Counted from the first letter of the stretch, positions 26,377-35,166 are shown. The stretch is 64,000 bases of DNA from Lagierella sp. (GCF_029983815.1 NZ_JASBYU010000008.1:14884-78883), one strand, 5' to 3'. Translations and numbers: made by a program. Notes: a model not told the origin generated them from the sequence alone.

Positions 26377-26937
26377 ATGGAATATATAGAACTTGAGGAA
26401 TTCGATGAGTTTTTAGAGGACAAAAATTATATTTTTCTTAGGGATAGATTGTTTTTTAAAGATGACTTAAAGAGGTTCAATGGAAATCTTCAGGTGTTTA
26501 CGATGTTATACTACCTATATTACAAGTTCGAGAAATACGACTATCTCTTTAAAGATATGGAAGAAGCTATTGAGGATTTTAAAAGAATATTTGATAAAAA
26601 AGCTTATTGTATATTGCAGATGACCCATAGGGTAAGGACCTTTAGCTCCAAGAGGGGCAGGACTTTACACTATATGAAAAACACTTGGAAATGGAATGAA
26701 GAGTCTGTTTATGACTATGTTAAAGGCGGACTGTATTACAACTACCCATGCTTGATGGTCACCTGGAACCATGAGGATATCTTTATAAAAAGGAACTGGA
26801 ATTTAATCGTTGGTATAAAAAAAGAGGACTCTAAAATTGTAGCAAAGCTCTATAATGGAAAGGTCTTTTTTAAAATAAATATATCAAAGTGGATTAAGAG
26901 TAATTCACTATACAAGGGAATAGCATATTTTCAATAG
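26377..26937 (+). CDS. Unrecognised 186-residue protein inside the glycogen operon
   Basis: No family is recognised. The protein is rich in aromatic and basic residues and has no signal peptide or membrane helix. The N-terminal half (1-85) looks helical. The C-terminal half (about 110-186) reads YDYVKGGLYYNYPCLMVTW, NWNLIVGIKKED, FKINISKWIK, GIAYF. That order resembles the second half of a C39-like papain fold, with Asn where a catalytic His would be expected and no N-terminal Cys motif. This fold reading is weak. It begins one base after the pulA stop and ends nine bases before pgm, so it is surely co-expressed with glycogen genes. Confidence 0.8.
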   Translation: MEYIELEEFDEFLEDKNYIFLRDRLFFKDDLKRFNGNLQVFTMLYYLYYKFEKYDYLFKDMEEAIEDFKRIFDKKAYCILQMTHRVRTFSSKRGRTLHYMKNTWKWNEESVYDYVKGGLYYNYPCLMVTWNHEDIFIKRNWNLIVGIKKEDSKIVAKLYNGKVFFKINISKWIKSNSLYKGIAYFQ

Positions 26938-26946
26938 GAGGACATA

Positions 26947-28641
26947 ATGGAATATAAAGAAATATATAGAAAATGGTTAAATAGCGACAACTTTGATACG
27001 GAAGTAAAGAAGGAGCTTGCTTCTATTGCAGACATGGAAGAGGAAATTCAAGATAGATTTTATACTAGTTTACGTTTTGGAACTGCTGGTCTTAGAGGTA
27101 AGATAGGTGCTGGTACCAACCGTATGAACAAGTATATGGTGGCTAAGGCGACTCAAGGCTTTGCCAAGGCCATCATAGATAAGGGGGAGGAGTTTAAATC
27201 TAAGGGAGTTGCAATAGCCTATGACGTTAGGCATTTTTCAAAGGAATTTGCCCAAGTGACAGCGGAGGTCTTTGCAGGTAATGGAATTAAGGTCTATCTC
27301 TCCGATGACATTAGACCAACGCCTTTACTTTCCTATGCCATTAGAAATTTTGGTTGTGCCGGTGGTGTTATGGTAACTGCAAGTCACAATCCAAAGGAAT
27401 ATAATGGATACAAGGCATATGGGCCTGAGGGTTCTCAAATATTGGAGGATTTTGCAATTGAAATTGAGAAAAATATATTGGATATTAAAAATTTTGAGGA
27501 TATTAAAACCCTTCCTATCCAAGAGGCAAAGGAAAAGGGACTTGTAAAGCTTTTTTCAAAGGAACTAGATGAGAAATATATGACTGATATCCTGTCTATG
27601 ACTATAAATGACGAAAACTTAGATAAGGATATTAAGATAGTCTATACTCCTTTAAATGGTACGGGAAATAGGCTTGTGCGAGAAATATTAAATAGACGTG
27701 GATTTAATAATATCTATATAGTTGATGAGCAGGAAAACCCAGATCCAGACTTTTCTACAGTGGGATATCCAAATCCCGAAGACCCTAAGGCCTTTAAGTA
27801 CGCCATAGACCTGGGGAAAAAAGTTTCCGCAGAACTACTTATTGCCACAGACCCGGATGCGGATAGGGCGGCTATAGAGGTTAGGGACAGTGAGGGTAAC
27901 TATCAATTTTTAAATGGTAATAAGATTGGTGCTCTTTTGATTAACTATATTCTTAGCCAAAGGGATGCTCAGAATAACCTACCGGATAATTCTGTAATAG
28001 TTAAAAGTATTGTTACAGGGGATATGGGCAAGGAAATTGCAAATAAGTATGGTGTTGAGACGATTGAAACCCTAACGGGTTTTAAAAATATATGTGGTAA
28101 GGCCAATGAGTTTGATGTAACGGGAGAGAAGGAATTTATCTTTGGTTTTGAGGAAAGTATTGGGTACAACTACGGAACTTTCGTAAGGGATAAAGACGCT
28201 GTAAGTTCAACCATGATGATTTGTGAACTGGCAGCCTTCTATAAAAAACAGGGCAAGTCCCTTTTGGATGTTTTAAATGAACTTAGACAGGAGTTTGGAT
28301 ACTTTGAAGAAAAGCTAATTTCTATTATTTTAGAGGGAATAGCAGGACAAGAGAGGATTTCAAGGATAATGGAAGGTTTTAGAGCCAACCCTATTGAAGA
28401 GATTGAGGATATAAAATTGGTTAAAACTGTAGACTTTTTGAAGGATGACACGGGAACTCCTAAGTCCAATGTTTTAAAATATTACTTTGATGATGGTTCA
28501 TGGTATGCCCTACGTCCTTCAGGAACTGAGCCTAAAATAAAGGTATATATTTATTCCAAGGCAGAGAATTTAAAAAGTGCAAATATGAAATTGGACATGA
28601 TTGAAAAGGCCACAGTTGAAAAAATAGATAGGATTTCTTAA
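26947..28641 (+). CDS. Phosphoglucomutase (phosphohexomutase family)
   Basis: The enzyme interconverts glucose-1-phosphate and glucose-6-phosphate, linking glycogen to glycolysis. The 564-residue length and motif order fit the PgcA type: RFGTAGLRGKIGAGTNRMN near the start, the active Ser146 in TASHNPKEYNGYK, the metal loop ATDPDADR, the sugar loop GFEES, and the phosphate loop RPSGTEPKIKVY near the C-terminus. Its position at the end of the glycogen operon, after an AGGAGG site, gives the operon both entry and exit of hexose phosphate. A terminator follows eight bases after the stop. Confidence 0.93.
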   Translation: MEYKEIYRKWLNSDNFDTEVKKELASIADMEEEIQDRFYTSLRFGTAGLRGKIGAGTNRMNKYMVAKATQGFAKAIIDKGEEFKSKGVAIAYDVRHFSKEFAQVTAEVFAGNGIKVYLSDDIRPTPLLSYAIRNFGCAGGVMVTASHNPKEYNGYKAYGPEGSQILEDFAIEIEKNILDIKNFEDIKTLPIQEAKEKGLVKLFSKELDEKYMTDILSMTINDENLDKDIKIVYTPLNGTGNRLVREILNRRGFNNIYIVDEQENPDPDFSTVGYPNPEDPKAFKYAIDLGKKVSAELLIATDPDADRAAIEVRDSEGNYQFLNGNKIGALLINYILSQRDAQNNLPDNSVIVKSIVTGDMGKEIANKYGVETIETLTGFKNICGKANEFDVTGEKEFIFGFEESIGYNYGTFVRDKDAVSSTMMICELAAFYKKQGKSLLDVLNELRQEFGYFEEKLISIILEGIAGQERISRIMEGFRANPIEEIEDIKLVKTVDFLKDDTGTPKSNVLKYYFDDGSWYALRPSGTEPKIKVYIYSKAENLKSANMKLDMIEKATVEKIDRIS

Positions 28642-28648
28642 AAATTTG

Positions 28649-28676
28649 AGGGATGGCTACGATCGTCCCTTTTTTA
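28649..28676 (+). terminator. Terminator of the glycogen operon
   Basis: AGGGATG (28649-28655) pairs with CGTCCCT (28664-28670, one G-T pair), followed by six T. Confidence 0.8.
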
Positions 28677-28826
28677 TAATGTGATTTTAGGAATAACAAT
28701 TAAGATGTGGCGATATCTTATGTAGGACTATACAAATTCAAATTTATGGACATAGAAGTACTCCATTATTCTATAATTTGATATAATAATAGTTATAGAA
28801 TTTCACAATGAATCGAGGGAAGAGTT

Positions 28827-29411
28827 TTGAACTTGTTAGAAAAAAGGATTTTGGAAGATGGTGTAGTTCTTCCAGGAAATGTGTTAAAGGTGGACAGTTT
28901 TGTAAATCATAGAATAGATCCTGACTTTTTTATGAATATCGGCAAAGAATTTGCAAAGAGATTTAAGGATAGAGAAATAGATAAGATTTTGACATTAGAG
29001 GTATCTGGTATTGCCATAGCCTTTGCAGTAGGGGTTTTCTTGGAAAAACCTGTAATATTTGCAAAAAAGACACAGTCTAAGACTCTAGGTGATTATGTTT
29101 ATAAAACTTCTGTCTATAGCTACACCAAGGGTAGGGAATATGAAGTCAAAGTCTCTAAAGAGTTTTTAGAAGAAGGGGACAGAGTTTTGTTAATAGATGA
29201 TTTTCTTGCAAATGGAAAGGCCTTGGAAGGGCTACTTGACATATGTAATCAAGCAAAGGCCAGTGTTGAAGGAATTGGTATTTTAATCGAAAAGGGATTT
29301 CAAGAAGGTGGAAAGAACTTAAGAAAAAAAGGGTATGAAATTGAATCCCTTGCTATAATTAAATCCTTGGAAGATGAAAAAGTAATATTTGATAAGGTGG
29401 AAGACTTTTAG
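28827..29411 (+). CDS. xpt: Xanthine phosphoribosyltransferase
   Basis: Xpt converts xanthine and PRPP to XMP for purine salvage. The 194-residue length and sequence match the B. subtilis-type enzyme: MNLLEKRILEDGVVLPGNVLKVDSFVNH-type N-terminus, TLEVSGIAIAFAVG, KKTQSKTLG, and the PRPP-binding motif VLLIDDFLANGKA (about 125-137). Start is TTG 28827 with an upstream GAGGGAAG site. No purine riboswitch was recognised in the 185-base leader, although such control is common for xpt elsewhere. A TATAAT lies at 28782-28787. Confidence 0.92.
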   Translation: MNLLEKRILEDGVVLPGNVLKVDSFVNHRIDPDFFMNIGKEFAKRFKDREIDKILTLEVSGIAIAFAVGVFLEKPVIFAKKTQSKTLGDYVYKTSVYSYTKGREYEVKVSKEFLEEGDRVLLIDDFLANGKALEGLLDICNQAKASVEGIGILIEKGFQEGGKNLRKKGYEIESLAIIKSLEDEKVIFDKVEDF

Positions 29412-29498
29412 CTTACAAAATTGTTACAAAAAGTCTAAATTATAGGAAAATTTAAGTTTTTCGTGTAGAATAATAGTACCAAGAATTTAGGAGAAGAT

Positions 29499-30008
29499 AT
29501 GAAGTTTATTATTGAATTACTAGAAAAATTTTTCTCTATTCAATTGACAGCAAATATGAAGCTATATGATCTATTGGCTATGATTTTTAAATATGCCTTT
29601 GTGATTATCATCTATTACTTCATCTTTAACATAATCAAGATGATTTACTTGGATATTAAGGGAATTAACAATTTGAATACCCCTGCAGATACTTATTTGA
29701 AGCTGATTAATAGAAAAGAGAGATTACCTTTTAAGATACAGGAACACTATTTTATAAAGGACAGCACGACTATTGGAAGAGCAGACAGCAACGATGTGGT
29801 TTTAAGGGATAGATTTATCTCTAAAAATCATGCCAGAATATATAAGCAAAGAGGTCTCTTCTATTTGCAGGACCTAGGCTCTGCCAATGGTTCCTATGTA
29901 AATGGACAGAAGGTAGACAGTGTTGTTCAGCTTAGAGATAAGGATTTAGTTGACTTCGGTCAAGTAGAGTTCCTATTTGTAGATGGTGATGATAAAAATG
30001 AAAAGTAA
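29499..30008 (+). CDS. Membrane-anchored FHA-domain protein
   Basis: The protein has 169 residues. One membrane helix lies at about 25-48 and a forkhead-associated domain at about 80-160. FHA landmarks are present: GRADSNDVVLRD, the SKNHARI stretch, and DLGSANGSYVNG. FHA domains bind phosphothreonine, so a Ser/Thr kinase substrate is implied, but no kinase gene is in the window. It overlaps the RodA/FtsW-type gene and precedes a PbpA-type transpeptidase. This matches the actinobacterial fhaB-rodA-pbpA order and suggests a role in controlling peptidoglycan synthesis. Confidence 0.88.
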   Translation: MKFIIELLEKFFSIQLTANMKLYDLLAMIFKYAFVIIIYYFIFNIIKMIYLDIKGINNLNTPADTYLKLINRKERLPFKIQEHYFIKDSTTIGRADSNDVVLRDRFISKNHARIYKQRGLFYLQDLGSANGSYVNGQKVDSVVQLRDKDLVDFGQVEFLFVDGDDKNEK

Positions 30009-31338
30009 AAAGATGGCAAAGAATAGAAAGAAGGGATTTTTTAAGAGGATTTTAAATAAGGAGATGAGCTTTACAAAGAAGAGTGTAAAGAATCCTCTGA
30101 CTTTACTATTTTGGTTTCAACTGCTCTCTTTGAGTTTGATTTTAGTCTCCAGTGGCGAGGATTTTAATACAAAGAATACCATGCTGTTTTTAGCTTTTAT
30201 CCTTGGAGTCAATGTTGCAAACAGACTAATAGTCAAGGTTACAGACGGAGATAACTACCTGCTTTTAGTTGCCTCAATGCTATTTAGTATAGGTGTGGTG
30301 ATGATATTTCGCCTTAACCCCTATGAGGGAACCAGACAGATATTTTGGTATCTCATAGGAATAATCATGTTCTATGCGACCTATTTTATTCTTAAGTCCT
30401 TTAGGGGATGGGAGAATTTAACAATTCTATACCTATGTGGATGTCTATTGTTGTTTTTTATAACCATGGTCTTTGGGATAGAAAAATATGGTGCTAAGAA
30501 CTGGGTTCAATTTGGTCCAGTGGCCTTTCAGCCTTCGGAGCTTACAAAGATTCTATTTATTTTCTTTATAGCTTCCTTTGAGACCAATGAAAATCTTTTG
30601 ACTGGAAAGCTTACTTCTAAATATCATTTCCTAGTTGAAAAGAGAAAGCCCTTTACCTTTATGCTAATTACCTATATTATGATTGGATTTTTCTTTATTC
30701 AAAAAGATTTAGGTTCTGCTGTGATATTTTTCATGGTGTATATCATATTCATGTATATTTTTGATTATAGCAGGTACTTCTTGGCTGCTAATTTGTTACT
30801 GGCAGTTTTTGGAGGAATCACTGCATATTTCCTATTTGCCCATATACGAGTTAGATTTGACATTTGGTTGGATCCTTGGAAGTCGGTACAGGATAAGGGA
30901 TATCAAATAGTTCAGTCCCTATTTGCCATAGCTTCCGGAGGTTTTTTTGGAACTGGGTTTAGACTTGGTAGACCGGATTTAATTCCTGTGGCAAGTTCCG
31001 ACTTTATTTTTCCGGCAATTGTCGAAGAGATGGGCGTATTTACAGGGATGGGGATTATAATGCTATTTATGATATTGGTATATAGAGGATTTAAAATTTC
31101 TATGGAGCAAGAAAATCCGTTTTTTAAATATGTAGCTCTAGGAATTTCCATTATATTCGCCTTTCAAGCGGTGTTTATGATAGGGGGAGTTTTAAAACTT
31201 ATACCCATGACCGGTATAACAATTCCCTTTGTCAGTTACGGTGGTAGTTCCATGGTTACTTCCTTTATCTGCCTTGGTATTTTACAATTTAGCTCATCGG
31301 ATATCAAAGAAAAGACGGTGGAAGAATGGAAAGAATAA
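29998..31338 (+). CDS. SEDS-family peptidoglycan polymerase (RodA/FtsW type)
   Basis: This is a multi-span membrane glycosyltransferase of about 446 residues. SEDS motifs include the loop GAKNWVQFGPVAFQPSELTK, QKDLGSAV, and the C-terminal block MTGITIPFVSYGGSSM. The protein polymerises lipid II together with a class B PBP, and the next gene encodes one. The start is uncertain. The ATG at 29998 follows GGTGAT and is preferred; in-frame ATGs also occur at 29983, 29989 and 30013. It overlaps both neighbours. RodA is more likely than FtsW given the FHA/PbpA context and the lack of division genes nearby. Confidence 0.9.
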   Translation: MKSKKMAKNRKKGFFKRILNKEMSFTKKSVKNPLTLLFWFQLLSLSLILVSSGEDFNTKNTMLFLAFILGVNVANRLIVKVTDGDNYLLLVASMLFSIGVVMIFRLNPYEGTRQIFWYLIGIIMFYATYFILKSFRGWENLTILYLCGCLLLFFITMVFGIEKYGAKNWVQFGPVAFQPSELTKILFIFFIASFETNENLLTGKLTSKYHFLVEKRKPFTFMLITYIMIGFFFIQKDLGSAVIFFMVYIIFMYIFDYSRYFLAANLLLAVFGGITAYFLFAHIRVRFDIWLDPWKSVQDKGYQIVQSLFAIASGGFFGTGFRLGRPDLIPVASSDFIFPAIVEEMGVFTGMGIIMLFMILVYRGFKISMEQENPFFKYVALGISIIFAFQAVFMIGGVLKLIPMTGITIPFVSYGGSSMVTSFICLGILQFSSSDIKEKTVEEWKE

Positions 31339-32753
31339 ATAAAAAGATAATAGTGGTCTTCTGTGTTTTCGTGGCACTTTTTCTAGGACTTGTACTTTAC
31401 ATGACCTATTTTCAAATAGTGAAGGCAAAGGACATTGCAACTGGGGAATACAGCCAATACAATAGAAGACACTGGGTTGATGAAAATAAAGTAAAAAGGG
31501 GAACTATTTACGATTCGGAGGGTAATGTTCTCGTAGAAACTCAAACCGATAGTGACAACAACAACTTTAGAAAGTTTACCTACGGTTCCATATACTCTCC
31601 TATAACAGGATTTAACTCTAAAAACTATGGAACTTCAGGTTTGGAAAAATCCTATGCAAAAACTTTGTTGAATATAAAAGAGGACACTCCTCTTTCTGAA
31701 TTAAAAAAACTAGTTGAGACACAGGAAGATGGAAACAATTTGGTTTTAACGACCAATTCAACTTTACAAGCCTATGTAATGAAGCTTTTAAAGGACAATA
31801 AGGGTTCAATTGTGGTTATGAATCCAAAGACTGGTAAGATATATGCAATGGCTTCTTATCCAACATTTGACCCAAATACAATCACTTCCGATTGGCAGGA
31901 TATAGTTGGAAATGAGGAAGAGGCAAGGCTTATAAATAGAGCTACCCAAGGGCTTTATACACCGGGTTCTGTATTTAAAGTCGTTACTGCTACGGGTATT
32001 CTTGAAAATCAGGATAAGGTTGAAAGTATGACAATAGAGGATGAGGGTTCCATCAAGATTGGTGGCTATAAAGTTAGCAATATAAATGGAATGGTAAATG
32101 GAGAAACTGATTTAAAAAAGGCCCTTGTAAAATCCTCCAATGTATATTTTAGTAAGTTGGGATCGGAATTGGGGCAAGAGATTTTATCTAATGTATCCAA
32201 GAGATACCTCATTGGAGAAAAATTTTCCTTTGATCTACCTACTTATAAGTCCAAAAATGGATTTTATGATGGGATTGATAAGGCCAATATTGCAACTACT
32301 TCCTTTGGTCAAGGGAACACTTTAGTCACTCCTTTAAATATGGCCATGGTAATGTCTGCCATTGCAAATGAAGGTGTAATGATGCAGCCTTATATTGTGG
32401 ACAAGATTACAAATCCACAGGGAGAGGTGGAGTTTAAGAAAAACCCAGAGATACTTTCTAAGGTGACCAGTCCAGAAATTGCCAATGAAATCCTAAGGGA
32501 TATGGTGGCGGTTGTAGAAAATGGATCTGAAGCTGGCCTTAGAGCGGTTACTGTAGCTGGAAAATCTGGAACTGCAGAAATTAAAGACAAGAAATCTACA
32601 AATGCCTGGTTTATAGCTACGGCACCAGCAAAGGATCCTAGTATTGCGGTGGCTGTAGTCCTTGAAGACAGTGGAACTGGTGGCGATGAGTCCGCAGGTC
32701 CTATTGCAAGGGAAACAATTAGAAAAGCTTTAAACCTAGGATTAGGAAATTAA
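31326..32753 (+). CDS. Class B penicillin-binding protein, PbpA type
   Basis: This is a bitopic transpeptidase of 475 residues. A membrane anchor at about 8-28 is followed by a short dimerisation domain with RGTIYDSEGNVL, then the transpeptidase domain. Active-site motifs are SVFK (Ser215, Lys218), SSN (270-272) and KSG (413-415). It lacks the long inserts of the second PBP2 at 58 kb. The compact form resembles mycobacterial PbpA, which also pairs with RodA and an FHA protein. The start lies 13 bases inside the upstream gene. A bidirectional terminator follows. Confidence 0.92.
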   Translation: MERINKKIIVVFCVFVALFLGLVLYMTYFQIVKAKDIATGEYSQYNRRHWVDENKVKRGTIYDSEGNVLVETQTDSDNNNFRKFTYGSIYSPITGFNSKNYGTSGLEKSYAKTLLNIKEDTPLSELKKLVETQEDGNNLVLTTNSTLQAYVMKLLKDNKGSIVVMNPKTGKIYAMASYPTFDPNTITSDWQDIVGNEEEARLINRATQGLYTPGSVFKVVTATGILENQDKVESMTIEDEGSIKIGGYKVSNINGMVNGETDLKKALVKSSNVYFSKLGSELGQEILSNVSKRYLIGEKFSFDLPTYKSKNGFYDGIDKANIATTSFGQGNTLVTPLNMAMVMSAIANEGVMMQPYIVDKITNPQGEVEFKKNPEILSKVTSPEIANEILRDMVAVVENGSEAGLRAVTVAGKSGTAEIKDKKSTNAWFIATAPAKDPSIAVAVVLEDSGTGGDESAGPIARETIRKALNLGLGN

Positions 32754-32767
32754 ATACAGGATGAATT

Positions 32768-32799
32768 AAAAAATGCAAGGCTATGTCCCTGCATTTTTT
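32768..32799. terminator. Bidirectional terminator between PbpA and nadK
   Basis: AAAAAATGCA (32768-32777) and TGCATTTTTT (32790-32799) are perfect complements. The A run on the left and T run on the right let it serve both strands of these convergent genes. The region from here to nadK (32800-32917) shows nothing further. Confidence 0.85.
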
Positions 32800-32917
32800 A
32801 ATATAGTATTGTGAGCTTTTAGAATAAACTTACAATCACTAAGTTATGTGAAATTTCTTGTAAATGTTTTTGAGAATTTGAAAATTTTATAATCTTCGGA
32901 CTTTGGTTTCTATTAAA

Positions 32918-33727
32918 CTAAATAAACTTGTCCTTGATATTAAACCAGTACCAATTGTTGTTAAATTGCAATTTGTTAATCCATCTATCGGAAGTCTTAA
33001 TATGGATGCTATCAAAGTCCTCACATAGTATATTTAATCCATCGTTTATAACCAGGGTGGAACTGTCGTCCTCTGGCCTTCTCTTAATGGTCAAAACCGA
33101 CTCGCTGGGGATGACCAAGGGATTTAATAGTGATCTATATGCCTTTGAGTTAATGGGTGCTAGGGGCGTTAATTGATAGCCCTTTAAGGACCTATATAGC
33201 ACAGCTCCTCCTGCTGAATAGTTATAGGCTGTTGAGCCGGAAGGAGTGGATACCAATAGGGCATCTCCTGCAAAGGTTTCTAGATGGTTGTCGTCTATGA
33301 ATACATCTAAGTGAATAATAGAAGTGTCTTCTGATCTAATTACAAATTCATTTAAGGACCTATGCCTATATTCTTTATGTTCTCTAGAAAAGATACTTCC
33401 ATCTAACAGGTCCAATTTCTCAATAGCATAGTCTCCAGACTGATAGTTTTTTATAAATTTATCGATTTCCAGAACTGAAATCTCTTGAAAAAAACCTAAA
33501 GTGCCCGTATTTATTCCTACAAAAGGGATTTCTGAAAAGCCGCTCTTATGCACCGACCTTAAGAAAGTGCCGTCTCCTCCAACGCAGATATTTAAAGTGG
33601 CGTCCGGGTTAAAATCAAAGGACGCTTCATACCCTATGGCTTCAAATTTGTGTTTTAATTCTTCGGCTATTATAAGAGATTTTTCCGTATTATTGGTCAT
33701 TAAATTGATTTTCTTTTTCTCACACAA
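32918..33727 (-). CDS. nadK: NAD kinase
   Basis: NadK phosphorylates NAD to NADP. The 269-residue protein has the diacylglycerol-kinase-like motif GGDGTF with the catalytic Asp52, NTGTLGFF, and the NAD-binding block STPSGSTAYNYSAGG. The LTPLAPI...SLLNPLV segment is also typical. Translation starts at TTG (complement of 33725-33727) with a perfect GAGGAGGT site upstream on the minus strand. It lies alone on the minus strand, divergent from the 6S RNA gene. Confidence 0.93.
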   Translation of the reverse strand: MCEKKKINLMTNNTEKSLIIAEELKHKFEAIGYEASFDFNPDATLNICVGGDGTFLRSVHKSGFSEIPFVGINTGTLGFFQEISVLEIDKFIKNYQSGDYAIEKLDLLDGSIFSREHKEYRHRSLNEFVIRSEDTSIIHLDVFIDDNHLETFAGDALLVSTPSGSTAYNYSAGGAVLYRSLKGYQLTPLAPINSKAYRSLLNPLVIPSESVLTIKRRPEDDSSTLVINDGLNILCEDFDSIHIKTSDRWINKLQFNNNWYWFNIKDKFI

Positions 33728-33855
33728 GGCTATTACCTCCTCTGTTATAAAAATTATAACAGAAATTAAGAAAAAATGTTTTAAATATCAACTTTGGGTA
33801 TATATAGTTCTAAGAGTAGGTATCAAGCCGAAAAACCGGTTGAATGAAAGCGGAT

Positions 33856-33884
33856 TTGAAAATGTTCTCTATTTTCTGTATAAT
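33856..33884 (+). promoter_or_regulatory. Promoter of the 6S RNA gene
   Basis: TTGAAA (33856-33861) and TATAAT (33879-33884) are separated by exactly 17 bases. Transcription should begin near 33891, where the closing stem of the RNA starts. Just upstream, TGAAAGCGG is faintly cre-like but not convincing. Confidence 0.8.
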
Positions 33885-33890
33885 TAGAGT

Positions 33891-34061
33891 AACCTTAGTG
33901 ATATAACCTGTTATATTATACCTACACTTACTATAAGGGATGACGGGAGTTCTTACTTTGATGGAAAGCCTCTTTTAAGTGGACTTCAGAGATTTAAGAC
34001 AGTTAACCCACCTTCACATACTGAAGGTTACTAATTTGCAGGCATCACTGAGGTTTTTTTA
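33891..34061 (+). ncRNA. ssrS: 6S RNA
   Basis: 6S RNA mimics an open promoter and holds sigma-A RNA polymerase in slow growth. The ends form a 12-base closing stem: AACCTTAGTGAT (33891-33902) with ATCACTGAGGTT (34044-34055), one G-T pair, then a T run that ends transcription. Near the 3' side, ACCTTCA and TGAAGGT form the small hairpin typical of 6S, followed by GGTTAC and GGCATC as in E. coli 6S. The 170-base length and the nearly perfect promoter agree. The YtxH gene follows at 34097. Confidence 0.8.
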
Positions 34062-34096
34062 GTCCGAAGGAAATTTTAATTTTTTGGAGGTAATAT

Positions 34097-34651
34097 ATGA
34101 GTTTATTAGACTACATCGATGAAAAGAGAAGACAAAAGGTTAGAGAAATCAGAACAGAAATAAGATTAAAACAACTTGAAGACAGTTTAAAAACCGTTTC
34201 TACAGTTGCAGCTGGAGCTTTAGCTGGTCTTGCAGTTGGAGTGTTATTTGCACCTAAGTCAGGTAAGGAAACAAGAAAAGAAATTGCTGACTATGCAAAG
34301 GACAAAACTGATATGCTAGCTAATGAGTTGGAAAATGCAAAGGAAAACATAGCATTAAAGACTCAAGAGTTCGGTGACGATGTAAAAGACAAATATGATG
34401 AGATAAGAAACAAGGGATACACAGAACTTGAAAAGGCAGCTGGTGAAGTATCTAATAAAGCTCAAGATTTTGCTGATAAGACTGCTGAAAAGGTTGAAGA
34501 AACTGGTGAAAAAGTAGCAGATAAAGCCGTTGAAGTAGGAGAAAAAATAGAAGAGGGTTCAAAGGACTTAAAAAAGGATACTAAAAAAGCAGGCGATAAG
34601 GTTTCTGATGCAGCTAATAAGGTTAAAAACGAAGCGAACAAAAACAAGTAG
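34097..34651 (+). CDS. YtxH-family protein with LEA-like C-terminal repeats
   Basis: The protein has 184 residues. After a charged start there is one glycine- and alanine-rich hydrophobic segment (about 36-52, GALAGLAVGVLFAPKSG), which defines the YtxH domain. The rest is a long, very polar helical tail with repeating heptad-like units (KAQDFADKTAEKVEETGEKVADKAVEVGEKIEEG), like stress-related LEA proteins. The family is linked to general stress in Bacillus, but its function is not known. A GGAGGT site precedes the ATG. It is paired with a DUF948 protein, a common combination. Confidence 0.85.
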   Translation: MSLLDYIDEKRRQKVREIRTEIRLKQLEDSLKTVSTVAAGALAGLAVGVLFAPKSGKETRKEIADYAKDKTDMLANELENAKENIALKTQEFGDDVKDKYDEIRNKGYTELEKAAGEVSNKAQDFADKTAEKVEETGEKVADKAVEVGEKIEEGSKDLKKDTKKAGDKVSDAANKVKNEANKNK

Positions 34652-34691
34652 TCGTCATTAGACTTTATAAACTAAGAAAGGAAAGGAAATA

Positions 34692-35132
34692 ATGGCTTTA
34701 ACAGAATATTTTCTAATTTTAGTGTATATATGTTTAGCGGCGTTTCTTATAGCTTTAACAGTGTTTATGTTTAAATTGGTAGGCGTTGTAAAACAGCTTA
34801 ATAGCACAATTGAAAGAAACCGCAACGATATAGATGCATCTTTACGTAGTATTAGAGAGACAACAGAGAATGTTTCCGGAATTACCAGAAAATCCGATAG
34901 ACTTTTGGAGGATGTATCTCCAGATATTAGAAAGGTTACAGGCGCAGTTGGAAACACTGCATCCAATGTGGATGGTTTAGTTTCAGATGTAACTAATACC
35001 ATAGACTTTGTAGCCGAATCCGTAGTAGATGGGGCAGATGCTCTAAGACAAAAGGTTACCGGACATTCGGGAATAAAATCTTATTTTTATGACGTGGTTA
35101 ATTACGTGATTTCTCTTTTTAAAAGAATTTAA
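34692..35132 (+). CDS. DUF948-family membrane-anchored protein
   Basis: The protein has 146 residues. An N-terminal membrane helix (about 6-28) is followed by a long amphipathic helical region (30-110) rich in Ser, Thr, Asp and Asn at heptad spacing. This is the usual form of DUF948 proteins, which lie beside YtxH genes. It is probably a coiled-coil protein facing the cytoplasm. An AAAGGAAA site precedes the ATG 40 bases after the YtxH stop. The pair ends in a terminator. Confidence 0.82.
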   Translation: MALTEYFLILVYICLAAFLIALTVFMFKLVGVVKQLNSTIERNRNDIDASLRSIRETTENVSGITRKSDRLLEDVSPDIRKVTGAVGNTASNVDGLVSDVTNTIDFVAESVVDGADALRQKVTGHSGIKSYFYDVVNYVISLFKRI

Positions 35133-35137
35133 TTATG

Positions 35138-35166
35138 AAGGGGAGCCTGGCTCTCCTTTAATTTTA
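35138..35166 (+). terminator. Terminator of the YtxH-DUF948 unit
   Basis: AAGGGGAG (35138-35145) pairs with CTCTCCTT (35151-35158) through a five-base loop, followed by TAATTTT. Confidence 0.8.

Noticed and set aside
28642..28826. Purine riboswitch before xpt
   Set aside because: The conserved junction and loop sequences of purine riboswitches were not found in this leader.
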